A DNA stretch of 64,000 bases from Adiantum capillus-veneris (taxonomy: Eukaryota; Streptophyta; Polypodiopsida; Polypodiales; Pteridaceae). Location of the stretch: contig CM043958.1 in NCBI GenBank assembly GCA_014529385.2, positions 155,845,293 to 155,909,292 on the forward strand. Reading direction: 5' to 3'. This document shows, one piece after another, positions 12,416 through 24,378 of the stretch. The notes under the pieces are model-generated. The model worked only from the letters and a program-made list of their open reading frames with translations. It was not told where the DNA came from and searched no databases. Each line of letters begins with the position of its first letter. Within the stretch, counting starts at the first letter, position 1. The translations under genes and the position numbers were made by a program.

Positions 12416-12900
12416 ATGATAATAAAGGAAAGGCTCAAGATGAGCCACAACTGGAAATGGCACCACCTCAATAGACGTAATTTAGATAGAGAAGAATTGG
12501 CTTGGAGACATGGATGTCCATATCAAAATATAGCTTTCAAATGGATTAATAGAACAAGCACTTGTGGACACATGAGTAATATCCAATGTCATCAATTATT
12601 CTACATACAAGAAGATGATAGATGCACCACTATTGACAAATCAGATAGAGAAAAATTCTACAAATCGCAAAAAAATTGTAAGCTTTGGCCAAGTCAAGGC
12701 CAATTCCATCTATCAATCAATATCAAAGGCCATCAATGCCCACTTTAGTTTCATGTCATGGCAGATAAAAATCTCAATGAAGCAGTCATCCTAGGCATTC
12801 CTTGGATGCAGACATACAAATAAGCTCCGGATTGGCAAGTTGGTTCTTTAAGGTTCAAAATTAACAACATCTCCTATGTCACTCCACTAGCAAAAAATGA
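12416..12900 (+). pseudogene. retropepsin-like region 3' of integrase (E1)
   Basis: Downstream of integrase the frame reads KGQFHLSINIKGHQCPL (with one substitution), a stop, then FHVMADKNLNEAVILGIPWM and QTYK, ending DWQVGSLRFK. The (V/I)LGIPWMQTYK block is the C-terminal signature of a retropepsin. It closely resembles VLGFPWIQTFK at 19664-20030, which also follows an integrase. This copy is separate from the protease remnant at 10215. Either the lineage carries a second aspartic-protease-like ORF after pol, or two elements have been fused. Confidence 0.5.
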
Positions 12901-14175
12901 TCACTTTTGGGAAGTACAACCCATTGTTGCAAATCCATAGCAAGTGGTGGCACCTATACCAGTACAACGTTCCAACAAACAATGAACAAGGTAGGTATGT
13001 GTGAAGAAATTGACATGGCCAACAAACCTAAACAGATATGGATACCCAAGCCCACATCTCAAAATATAATGGTAGAGTACTCCTATAAAATTTCAACAAC
13101 CCCAAAGCAATTATACTTGGAAGTGGCAACCAAAACAACAATCGAAATCCACCAAAAGCCTACCCAAGTATCAATGGATTCCAAAGAAAAAACAAACCCA
13201 ATCCCAACTAGTGCAAACAACTTGGCAATGGGGACCGAAGCTACAAACTTGACACCCAACTCAATTGTCTCCACCAACCACAAAAATCTAGTACTACTGG
13301 GTATCAAAGAAGCCAATGAACATTGTACTCATGTCACAAGTACTTCCAAAAACCACAAACAAAGACATAGCGGCACAACATCTTCAAGAACTTTTATTCA
13401 AACAATGTAGTACACATGAAACCTCAACAATAAAGAACACTGAACAAACAATTAAGTAGCCACATCTTGCACATCATAATGTTACCTCATGCATTTATTC
13501 CATTGGCATAAGAGGGCTACATTACACAGCCTTGCATATACACAATGTTATCATCCATGCACATTGCACAAACTTTCATCCAAGATGACTCAAATTGGGA
13601 AGGGGAGAGTAGTAGCCTCTGGCTACTGCAAGATAATGAGAATTCATATGTAAAATTTACCAAATTTGTTTTTGCCTAATTTTTACTTTTTATTTGGTTT
13701 TTACCTCTTATAAAGCATATTAATGAGCCATACTAACCAAATTGTAGCAATCATGATGCCTACAATGAAAGTATATATATAAGTGTGAAGAATCATTTTG
13801 GCTAATTTTTGCCCAAATAATAATAAATTTCAATATTTTTCTTTGATATTTTACTTGATAAGGATAAAAAATCAACAAAATTACCCATGAGAGCCAGAAT
13901 CAAGTTTTGAAAGTAAATGCCAAATTAGCAAAACAAGAGCTTTGAGCATAGCCAGTTTTGAAGATTTGGTGCAAATCAAAATTTTGGGCAACTTACAGAT
14001 GGTCAAATTTGAAAAAACAATGGCAAATAGTGACATGATATCCAAATCATAAGCTGATTGAGCCACATGTGATATAAAGTGACCAATCAAAGAAAAGCCT
14101 GATAAGATTACATTTGGGATTCTAGGTAAGTCAGATACATATTCCTAGGGTACGTCATTTTATGCCTCATTTTCA

Positions 14176-14286
<111 letters not shown>

Positions 14287-15654
14287 ATGCATTGGACTTC
14301 TGCCGGCTATGACACACCAAGGCCACCACTCTTCACCAGATTTGATAGGTACGGTTTACATATCTTACTCGTTGACATATTCATAAGATTTTCATAGCAA
14401 AAAAAACACCAAAAAGATCACACCCAACAATCAAGAGAACATTCCTACAAAGAGAAAGCCAAGCTATCAAAAAAAGACAAGCACCTCAACCAGGAGAAAG
14501 AACAACAACAAAAGGTAGAAGAAAATACCTTCAAAGCAACAAGCAATACAACAAGTATGGCTACCGGTCAAATTTCTACCAAGCTACCCAACAAAGATAG
14601 GTGAAGCAGACGATTCCAGTCAAGCTACTCGAAGCACAAGTATTTTATGAAGGTAACACTCAAATATGGTTACCAAAATCAGTAGCTCAACCTAGAACAA
14701 TGAAGAGCATACATACAACCCAAGGTTCCACCCAAGAGCCAACAAAAGCCAGTCAAAACTAAGAATGATACAACCTCCAAATTGACACCACGTCTTCTAC
14801 TACAAAAGAAAGGATTTTACAACAGTAATAGCTAGATATACCTGAGCCAAGTCAGTGAACAAAAGGGGAAAATGCAAAAAAAGATCACACAAAGACCAAA
14901 ATAAGGTGGGTTCCAAAATCACTAGTGGAGACTCAATCTCAAAGAGCCCACACACATCTACAACCGTTTCTCAAAGGAGATAGAGTAGAGCCTCCAAAAA
15001 TCCCTACTACAATCGTAGAGCCTATTTCACAAAGTGAGATCAACATACGGCAAACAAATCAAGAGATGTACAAGCATGCCAACCTACAGGACAAAATGGT
15101 GGTATCCAAAGACCAACACAATAAAAAAGGCCTAAATCTCAAGAACCTATGGAATTGGGTTTTTGGCCTTGACTAGGTACGTCCAAGTCGTTGTTTAAAA
15201 TACATGACATAAAATTCAGATTCGGGTAGCTAAGCTGCTAAATGAACATGGTGTTAGTCCCAAAGCTTCAAGTAATATTCTCTGTGGTCTAAGTTTTTTA
15301 GCTATTCTAGGTACTGCTCAAGATGAAAGAGTTGAGCCTATTTACGTTGTGTCACTCATGCTAGTATAGGTAAGCACAAGAGTCAAAGTCTATGTATTTT
15401 AAGTCTAGTGAAGTGAAGGAGGAAGTCCAAAAGACACTCACACACTAAGCATAGTGAGGTATGAGTGGAGAAGCTTCTACATCAAAAAGCCTTATTGGAA
15501 ACGTGGAAGCTATTGAGATGTCCTTTGATGTCACATATGCTACATTTGTTCCTTGAAGCACCCATCAACTCCATCTTTCACACTGCATGCTTTTCTTTGA
15601 CAAATTTCTCATATGCATATAGTGTGTCCCATAATTGACACTTGCATTAGTACT

Positions 15655-15770
15655 CTTCCTTTGATTATCGTAAGCACTCACCTTGCATGAATAGGTACTT
15701 CAAGTCCAAATAGGTACTTCCTTTGATTATCGTAAGCACTCACCTTGCATGAATAGGTACTTCAAGTCCA
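15655..15770 (+). repeat. 62-bp tandem duplication
   Basis: The segment beginning cttcctttgattatcgtaag at 15655 repeats at 15717 with a 62-bp period. The second copy ends near 15770. No coding role is apparent. Confidence 0.9.
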
Positions 15771-16466
15771 AATGCTTAACTTGTTCAAAAGTGTATACCA
15801 AAGGCACTTTTTCCCCACCGGATTTTTTTCCCTTTGGTAAATCAAGTTTTATACCATAATCTAGCAACACTCATCATTATCTTCTCTTGTATATATTCAT
15901 CTACATCAGCATTAAAGAGATTACTACCCATATCAATCATCAAGGCATCACAACAACAACAACTACAGGTCTTCACATGTTTGTCAAGAGAAACTTTTCT
16001 CTTCAAGAACAACAACACAACTTTAGCAAAAATGGCAAGTCAAAGAAAGGTATATAAAGACAAATGCCAAGCAATATCAAATTCAGCACGAGAGCTCTCA
16101 ACAACAATCATAAGGATCCCACATAGTGCTTCAAAATTTGAGAGTTTTGTAGAAGACTTGCATCACAATGGAACCAAGGGCAAGATCCGTCAAAAGAGTC
16201 AACAACCCAACAAAGCAACGCTCCCACAAATGCAGGCACATCAAAAGCCATCTTCACAGTCAACAGTGGCCGCACGAGGAGAATGTGCAACAAGACACAA
16301 ACTTGCCTCAACAATAGAAGCCCAACTTATGTATCAAAAACAACACAACAAATACAAATCACTCAAGGAAGGGATGAATTGGCGGATTCATTAAACGAGC
16401 ACCCACCAAGTCGGACACCACATTTTTAACGCATTTGTATTCTATCATTACTTCTAGACCATGACT

Positions 16467-16500
16467 CATGTCAATGACGACATGGAATAGGAGGGGGGAG
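16467..16500 (+). promoter_or_regulatory. polypurine tract and pre-PPT palindrome (E1)
   Basis: GAGGGGGGAG at 16491-16500 abuts the LTR start TGTTGGAAG at 16501, the expected plus-strand primer site for reverse transcription. Just upstream, 16467-16484 holds CATGTC.....GACATG. A closely related inverted repeat lies at the same place before the PPTs at 21624 and 27498. Confidence 0.85.
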
Positions 16501-16825
16501 TGTTGGAAGATTCCAACAATAGATGCTTTTTCAAGAGAAGGAGATGCTCGAGGGTTTTTGGAGCCCTTGTAATAGAAAGTGATTGTAATTTTTCCCACTA
16601 GAAAACAAATAGATATTTTTTCACTTTATGCAAAATCTGGGGCTATGATCATCCAAGCTATATCCTAAGCTCGACAAGTTTCTCTGATAGATTACTTCAT
16701 TTTTGAACCAGTTTTATCCATTGTACATATAAGACCCTTAGCCAAGGCAACTTTATAAGGTTTTGAGACATAGTTCTTTTGTCATAAATAAGGAAGATAA
16801 AGTTTCTCTGTACATTGTGAGCTCC
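16501..16825 (+). repeat. 3' LTR of E1
   Basis: Begins TGTTGGAAGATTCC right after the polypurine tract. The inverted copy at 5164-5488 matches it to about 16825, after which they diverge, so the true end is uncertain (perhaps near 16960). A TATA-like tacatataag lies near 16724. Confidence 0.75.
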
Positions 16826-17499
16826 CTTGCTATCAAGATTTCATCTCTTTGCACCGCACGACACGGTTATCATAATGATAGACCGAGAGCATCAGCACAT
16901 TATCCTTGAGGAGCCCTACACATTGCTATTTACATTGCAAGCATTTTTCAAGATTTGAGCATTGACTCCCATGACCTTCTAGGTGACATATATCACTATC
17001 CAAGAATCATTTTGAGATTTTGTCACTTGCATATGATTCTCAACGCTTAGGAGTGCCTAGTAGGTATGTCCAACATCAAATTTCTAGACTTGTAATTTTG
17101 TTGTGAGAGAAAACTACATTTTTTTGAGTGTGCAAATTTGAGGTTTGCTAGTCTAGAAGTGTTTTTAACCTAGTAAGGAATGTGCATGCCAAGTTTGGTG
17201 TTGATTGGAGCTGATTTGCTTTTGGTTTTGCATGTGGATATGTGATTGGATCAAAGAAGTAGAATTCAAGTTTTTCACAGCTAGAGAGTTCATAGATTGT
17301 TTCCACGGAATGTATTGTGTTCAAAACAAGATTGGCAACCTCTTGGCATGCCTCTATTCCCTAGTTGAGTAACTTTCTCCCTTGGATTGACATTTTAGTC
17401 TTGGAACCGTCTCTTTGTGAGATGTGACAGAGCTGTAAAAAGCCCACTCAAACAAGCACTAGGTCTTAAAACTCATTAGACCGTTTCTCTAATTTCATG

Positions 17500-17760
17500 C
17501 AATAGTGATCCATACCATCTTTGTAGATCTTTGCACTTTGGTCATTTTCAATTAAATACTTTAAGTGCAATTCATTTTCGGTGTTGGTTGGGATGGTCTG
17601 CTCCCATGTTTGGTCTCTCCTTAAAACTCACCTTATTGAATCCCTCATCCATGTAGGTGTAAGAACCCTCTGATGATGTATCAAACAAAATTTCCTCAAT
17701 GATCGGCTCTAAGGGGCCAATGGTCCTTGATTCACTCTTTTTGGTATAAATATTTCTCAC
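17500..17760 (-). pseudogene. gag start of a minus-strand gypsy element (E-A)
   Basis: Frame 17760-17572 includes GPLEPIIEEILFDTSSEGSY, which parallels the first gag segment in E4 (LDPLAPIIEEGSDTDTSSDK, 39098) and E5 (LHTILEEVSDTFSDSVSEM, 49600). Weakly coding sequence continues to about 17500 (AKIYKDGMDHYCMKLEKRS). Upstream on the minus strand lie the palindrome-bearing leader and the primer site at 19244-19263, so this is the 5' end of an element whose remainder is gone. Confidence 0.55.
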
Positions 17761-18123
17761 TTGGTCTCCTACGGCCGAGTTTCTAATCTAGTAAAACCTA
17801 CATGATCTCAAATACATCAAGAATTAATCACTTGCAAAAAGCTAACATGTTACCTCTTCGGTCTCTTCCAAATCTTCCAACTCAGAATCACCTCAAGATG
17901 TAGTACTCCAGCCTTCACAATTTGCACAACAAATATTTGATGGCTATGAGCTTACAGCCACTCTGTTAGTCCAAAATTCTTGAATTGTTCAAACAGTTGC
18001 ACATTTTGCACAAAACTTATCTTAGCTCGTAGAATCCTCTAGTGATTTCTAAATCTAATTTTGAAAAGACCTCATGATTATATGTACTTGTGGCTTACTT
18101 TATGTTCACTCTACTATAGGAAA

Positions 18124-18421
18124 ACATGGATCACGATCCATGTGCTTTAATGGCCAACTGTGATGGAACCTTGTACAAAGCTTGCCCTTGGTCCCCTAAC
18201 ACCAGATATATGCTTTTTCTATGATTTGGACTGGTTTAGGCCAACTCAAAATCTAACCCTAGGTTTGATTTTGTGGTTTTTTCAACATGATTTGTTTTTT
18301 GCTCTTTTAGATTCCTTTTTGCAATTGTTTTTTTGGGAGTATGTTTCTATAGGTCTCGGCTACATTTTGCATAGGTCTTCTCCCAAATTCTCAGATGGGG
18401 GACATGGATCACAATCCATGT
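18124..18421 (-). repeat. leader palindromes, set A
   Basis: Two 20-bp palindromes: ACATGGATCACGATCCATGT at 18124-18143 and ACATGGATCACAATCCATGT at 18402-18421. A half-site (GCGATCCATGTT) lies at 18653. Spacing is about 260-280 bp. They lie in the leader of the minus-strand element whose PBS is at 19244-19263 and whose gag starts near 17760. Confidence 0.8.
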
Positions 18422-19084
18422 TTCATCTCTTCTAAACATGAAATTTGGTTAGCTATGATAGACTCTAATGTTTGGAGCCTATTCCCAAAATCTTTTTTGA
18501 TTTGGATACAAAGAAGTTAAAAACCCCCAATTTGGTCAGATGGACTAACTTTAGGTGTTTTCCCACAATTTCTCTCTTTTGAGTGTGTTTTTTAATCTCA
18601 ATTTGACCTTGAACTTTGGTTTTAGTTGATTGAAGTCAATATTTCTCAGGTAGCGATCCATGTTCCACCATAGAATTTGCTGAAACTTTCAATGTTTCTT
18701 CTGATGGTTTTCTAAGCTCCTTTGGCACCCTATTTTTGGTTTTGGATTAGCTTTCAAGTCTCTACCCCCAAATTTTCAATATTTCAAAGTTATGGTATTC
18801 TTGCACAAAATATGGGTTTTTGCTCTTTTTTGCCTTGACCTTTTCAGCCAAATTTAATGGTGATAGTTTCTATTTACACTACTCCGATGTGCTAGAAAGA
18901 AACATGAAACAAAAATGAACAAAACAACACAAATAATAGACATAACAAAAATGGAACAAAAATTTCTAAGCAATGATAAAATTTGAAGAATGAAATGCCC
19001 TCGAATATCTCACTCACAACTCTTTTTACCCTTCAAGGATAGGTCTAGCCAATTTCTTGAGTCTAGACTCTATGAAGCACTAAA

Positions 19085-19195
19085 TCCATGTCTAGTTTCT
19101 TTGTTGCTAAAGTGTATGGAATGGATGACAAGTCTTTGAATCCATGTCTAGTTTCTTTGTTGCTAAAGTGTATGGAATGGATGACAAGTCTCTGA
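19085..19195. repeat. 56-bp tandem duplication
   Basis: Sequence starting tccatgtctagtttctttgt at 19085 repeats at 19141 with period 56. The only clear difference is one base near the end. It lies just inside the primer site of the minus-strand element E-A. Confidence 0.9.
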
Positions 19196-19243
19196 ATAAT
19201 GAAGACTCTAAATATGCACTAGGTCATACACCACCTAAGAATC

Positions 19244-19263
19244 ATCCCCCGGTAATGGCACCA
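19244..19263 (-). promoter_or_regulatory. primer binding site of E-A
   Basis: On the minus strand the sequence reads CTAACA then T then TGGTGCCATTACCGGGGGAT. This is a mutated form of TGGCGCCnnTGCCGGGGAT, the tRNA-Asp-type PBS of Athila/Tat-like gypsy elements. The LTR therefore ends at 19265 (plus-strand TGTTAG) and extends rightwards. Its far end is not identifiable. Confidence 0.75.
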
Positions 19264-19663
19264 ATGTTAGTAGGTCATCACGACGGGCATCCATAGTGTA
19301 TCCTTTTCCACTAACATACTCAAGGTCAATACTCAAGGAATTGACTCGGATGGAGCACAAAGACTCTTTGAAAGCATCAACCTCAAGAAGTGAACCTAAC
19401 AAGTAGACATGTTAGTCTCTATAGGAAAATCACCAACTCACAAATCCAAAAAATTTGGCTATGTTCTAACTCACCACTCTCGATAATCACACCATTTCAA
19501 TGACTATACAAATTCACATAACCACAAAAATTTAAGGAAAGTTGTCGACCAGCTGCCAAGCCTCACCATATCGATGCTAGAAAATCAAGAATCACAGACA
19601 TAAAATGTCGATCTGTGGGAAGTATCTGACCCAACTAGTACATGGAGTCTACAACATGCCTTT

Positions 19664-20030
19664 CTACTCTTCATGGTTATGAGAAGATGGTACTCTCAAT
19701 TGTCCTCCCTTGAGTGTTAATGCTAAAATCTTATCATCCCAATCTTGGATAGCTTTAAAGGTTTGTATCCATGGGAATCCTAGCACCATATCTTTGTTCA
19801 TATGCTCATCAAGAATGCAACTAAAGGTATGTGGGCACAAAAATTCATGCACAAAGATGTTGAAATTAATCAATCCCAATGTTGGTGTGAATTCTTTATG
19901 ATAGCCCTTAACATTAGTTATGCAATATTTCAGAGGTTGGGTTGTTGCTCTTTTATACATTGAAATAGCTGACCGCGTTGAGTTGTACACCAGTGTGGGC
20001 GAGTGCTTTGACTTTGAATCCATCTTTTAG
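19664..20030 (-). pseudogene. retropepsin-like domain downstream of integrase
   Basis: One frame at about 20030-19965 reads VTLKDGFKVKALAHTGVQLN followed by AVS, an aspartic-protease active-site block in which DTG has become HTG. After a frameshift the 19900-19680 part carries FSCILDEHMNKDMVLGFPWI and QTFKAIQDWDDKILAL, the C-terminal retropepsin signature. It follows integrase (21010-20400) on the same strand, not gag. The catalytic aspartate loss and the frameshift make it inactive. Confidence 0.65.
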
Positions 20031-20399
20031 GGTCACTATTATTCTCATATCTAATCCATCCAGCCATTCATCATCTCTCTCCACTTCATCGTCGGTTAGG
20101 GATTGAGCAAAGTAGTGATGGTGAATCTAAAGTGTATTGAGTGACAAAACTTCAAGGATTGGTCACATTGCTGCTTTTGCTTCAACATTTGAATGCTCTC
20201 TTTTTGCTTCAAATCCAAATGCGTGCCTCTTTCTGAGCTTCTTCAATCACCTATTCTTGTTTGAGCTTGCGTTCTTTTGCTACATGCATTCTTTGCAAGA
20301 TATCATTAGGTAATGGTAGATGTTATTTCCAAAGACCACATCCACTAATTTAGTTTTCCATAACCTCTCCATTTAAGCTAGCTAGTTTAATGGCCACCC

Positions 20400-21010
20400 T
20401 TGGCAAAACATTCTCAATAACAAAAAGGGCCATGTCCCTTCTTTTTCAATTTGGGGATGTGTTGTTTTAGAGAGGAAACTAGTACCAAATCTCCTTGTTT
20501 GAAGACCTTTGTTAACAATTGTGAGTCATACAACTGTTTTTGTTTTTGTTTTTGCGCATATATATGTGCTATGTCCGTTAGCCTCTATTCATGTAATTGC
20601 TCTAGTCATTTTGACAACTTGTGGCCTTTCCATTCCAATTTGTGCGCAAATTTAAGAGTGGGTAACAAGAATTCCATGGAAAATATTCGATCTAGTCCAT
20701 AGACCAAGTTAAAGGGAATGCATTCAAAGCTATTTTGAATGACACTCTATAAGCCCACAAGGCTAAATGAAGATGCATTTCCCAATCGGTTCTTCTTGAG
20801 ATAACAATCTTGGTAAGCACTGAGCTCAAGGTTTTGTGGTATGTTTGGCTTGACCATTTGCTTGAGGATGATAAGGTAAAGATTTGTTATGGATCACCAT
20901 AAACTTGCTCAACAATTGTTCTATCAGTTCATTGAGAAAATGTGTTCCTTGATCACTTACAAGCTCACTAGAAAGTCTATATCGCATGATTATGCACTCA
21001 TATAGGAATG
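20400..21010 (-). pseudogene. gypsy integrase fragment
   Basis: The minus strand encodes LSSELVSDQGTHFLNELIEQ (second catalytic D present), then SLPYHPQANGQAKHTTK, in which the catalytic E of NGQAE has become K. A C-terminal block follows (LVYGLDRIFSMEFLLPTLKF, KQKQLYDSQLLTKVFKQGDL, VLV). The first D region is not identifiable further right. A retropepsin-like frame follows at 20030-19664. Confidence 0.8.
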
Positions 21011-21588
21011 TTGCAGTGGTTTGAGAATCATTCTTCCTAGTGGCTCTTGTCTTATCTCATTTGATCAAGTAACCTGTGGCCACAATAATATATTTCAATT
21101 GAGTCTTATATGTTGGTGGTTGTATTGGACCGACAAAGGAGTTGTGAACCTCAAATCAAAAACATCTCCCAGATTCAACTTGCCAGACAGACTTTGTATT
21201 GAAGTGAAACTTGGCCTAAGTTGAAGGTTTAGCCAAAAATTTTCTACAAAAATCCAATCATTCAATTCTACAGATTGTACAAGTTTTTTCTGAGAATGAG
21301 AAGTACTCAAAATTGATAGATTTGCTGGAGCAAGTGACGGATGGAGATTTATTTATCGATGACGATAAGAGTCAAGCTGAATGAGATATGGTTCTTTTTG
21401 AATTTAGATCTGGCAATAACCCTATAATCACAACAATAGATGTTGCTTGGCCGTAAAGGACATAAAGTTTGTCATCACTTATGATTTTCATGGATCATAG
21501 TTGCTACTATGGGTTGACAAACGTACATGCACTAAAGCACATGATAACCTAATGAGAACAAAGAACGAACTGAAATTGACCACCAGGT

Positions 21589-21623
21589 CATGTCAGGGAT
21601 GACATGAACTCGGAGGGGGGGAG
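21589..21623 (+). promoter_or_regulatory. polypurine tract and pre-PPT palindrome
   Basis: CATGTCAGGGATGACATG (21589-21606, arms of 7 bp) is followed by a purine run GGAGGGGGGGAG that abuts the LTR start TGTTGATCC at 21624. The identical 18-mer lies in the same place on the minus strand at 27516-27533. The element internal domain expected to the left is not recognisable. Confidence 0.8.
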
Positions 21624-22119
21624 TGTTGATCCATGGGTCAATAGATCGACATAACTCAACAAAGACTTATTTCTTGAGAGTTATGAAATGCTGCATATTA
21701 TGGTTTTAAACATCATTTGTAATGAGTAGTTAGTCTAGTTGCAAAATCCGGGGTGCAATGGCACTTCCAAATTTTACATACAAAGCCATTATACCCCTTG
21801 AACTCTATTTGAGGTTTAACCTATGGTAGCCTTAGTATATAAGGTACCTAGGTCATTTTGTAGAAACAAATTTTGTCATAATCAAGTTTTGAAGCTATCG
21901 TGGACCGTGTGTTAGCATCTGATCCGCCTCATCAAGGAAAACATATGTAGCACTGAAAAGGTTGGTTTGTCTACCATTTGTGTATGATCTCCTTTATTGG
22001 TGACTCCTTTGTTCCTGCATCAAGGTGATCAAAGTCGCATTTGCCACTGTTAGCTTTTGTGTGCTGTGTAAATCATTATACCGCTTCTACTTGATACACG
22101 ACTTAATTAAAACGTGACA
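21624..22119 (+). repeat. 3' LTR
   Basis: Starts TGTTGATCCATGGG after a polypurine tract and may end at ACGTGACA near 22119. A TATA-like gtatataagg lies at about 21834. Without its partner LTR the end is tentative. Confidence 0.6.
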
Positions 22120-24378
22120 AACCCCAGTTAATTCCCCAAGTTAGTAACTTGCTTCAAAAGGGATTTATCCAACATCATTCGTGATAGATGACCATCTATG
22201 AGCTATCATTGTCCATTTGTCCCCAAAGCTCATATACATAATGTACATGGTATGTAAGTGGCTGTCATCGCTTCAACATTGAAAAGATTGCATCTTTGGC
22301 TAGCTAGGGGTCTTTATTGATTTTTATTTTTTATTTTTATAAAATAACTCTTAGCTTGTATTCTATATTTGTAGCCTCTTGACAAATTTTAGCTTGATTT
22401 GGACTTGCATTTGGCGTTACGAGCTAACTTTTTGGATTTAAGTCTTGAGAACGACTGATGGGCATCTGTGGCACCTTCTGGCAACCAATTACATGTAGAA
22501 CTAATGATGAGACTAGAATTTGGCTTGACCCTTGGTTGCTCTTGCAGACATCTATCACAATAGGTGATTGAACTGTCATCTCTGTCCCTTTTGTTCTTGT
22601 CAGTATTGTTAGCCTCTTTTGTTTGTTAGGCTTCGTTAAGTCATTTACACGATAGAAGATCTACAGTATAAAGATCTCTATACGGCCTTGTAGTCACATG
22701 AAGTGTTTGATGAGAAACTTTACACTTGATGGGTGTTGACGCATCACCAAATCTTTGTCCTTGTAGTCTGGACTAGATTTTAATGACCATTCTCATTCAT
22801 TTTTGGCCTCATGTTGTTGTTGAAGACTGATCAACATTCTTTTCTTACCTCTGATATCATAGCCTTTTGCACATGGCTTTTGAGACATACCTTGTGAAGT
22901 TTTGTCATTTTCCTGTACCTTATTCTCTTTGTACTGTGCATGCATCTCTTCAGTCTTTTCTTCATGTGGATTATGGATTTTCCCCCCTTTTTTTTAATAA
23001 AAAAATTAAAATCTCAAATAAATAACTAAAAAAAAAGAATGATTCAAATAGAATTTTAAATGCTATGTACACTATACACATGTCCCTAGGGGCTCATATA
23101 TGGCTTTTGTCCCCGTACTCCTCTTGTAACGGTATTATGAGGGCATATACATCGCAATCAAATGCAAAAATTCAATAAAACTCACAAAACATTGCCCTCT
23201 AATATTCATAGTATTAGGTCCACATTTAGAATGCCTCCCCTGCTCCTATTTGGAGTCCTCCTTGACGATAGGGTATCGCCAAGGGTGTGTGTTGTGCTTG
23301 GGAAATAAAAATTATGCCAATGCGGGCCTTGTAATGTAGCCCTATTATGCATACACAATCAATGCATGGAAAAAATTTATGCTGTGCAAGATGTGGGTAT
23401 AAGCAATTTTCTTATTGGCATTTGCTGGCAAGGCTTCCTATTCTAAGCAATGTGATGTTCTTTGAAGCTCCTCTGTCGCTTGCTTGCTTGAAAATTGTAG
23501 AGTTTTTTTTTTGAAGGCTTACTTATCTATTGATTTTTCTTTCGGATCCATTTTAGCATTGTGGTTGGTCGTCGTATTTGGAATTGTTCCTCAGCAGTGG
23601 GTTCTAGCATGAAGTGAGCTCTCTTCTAACTGTACTATAACCGTCGGAGGAATTGAAAGAATTCAAGCGACCGTGCAATGACAATAGTTTTATTGGTTGT
23701 CTTTGGGACCCGTTTCTTCGTGATTATTGGCTGTTTTGTTGATGCTGCTCATTTGGGAACTCATACTTGTCCCTACTTTTTTTGTGTTTGAAGAGACTTA
23801 TTTGGGATCCACCTTGTCTTTGTGTGAGTCTTCAGTGGTCTTTTGCTTCAGCCCTTGTACGCTTGGTTGGCGACAAGATTAAGACTTTGGGAGTTGACAA
23901 TTTAACCATATTGGAATCCACATAAACTCCTGAACTCTTTGTGCTTGAATCAACTTCTTTGAAACCCAAATTTGAGCTGCAAAAGCTTGTGACTTTGTGA
24001 TTTTTTAGATGTTCTTGCAAGCTTTGATTGTTTTTCTTTTGGAATTGGATCATGGTGGTTTTTCATTAGAGATATTTATCTTCTTGATCTATACCTGTTT
24101 CTGGCTAAGCTGGCTCTTTGGTATCCAGATATGTCAAACTTTTTGGTTTTGATTTGTTGCTCTTTGCTTTTGGCCTTCCTTGATTGTTACTGAAGCTACT
24201 AGTGATAGTGATGACCTAAGTGCCTGGTAGAGAATTTCATAAGAATCATCATTGTTGTTGTTATTCTCAGCAAGGTTGCATTCTAGCACTTTCCCTTTGT
24301 GGTTTCACTGGTTATGGAAAGTTACTATCTGTTTGCTCTTGGATTGTTGTTTCTGGGAGGACTTCTCTAACCAATTGA
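22120..24378. other. no recognisable gene
   Basis: AT-rich sequence with T-rich tracts (22981-23030). Weak minus-strand coding-like stretches at about 24060-23830 and 24200-24150 (HIWIPKSQ) may continue the E2 element 3' end, but stops are frequent. Nothing else is identifiable. Confidence 0.45.

Noticed and set aside
15834-16394. Secreted-protein gene
   Set aside because: The hydrophobic start is suggestive, but the ORF is in the 3' non-coding part of a decayed element, just before its PPT, with no homologue known to me.
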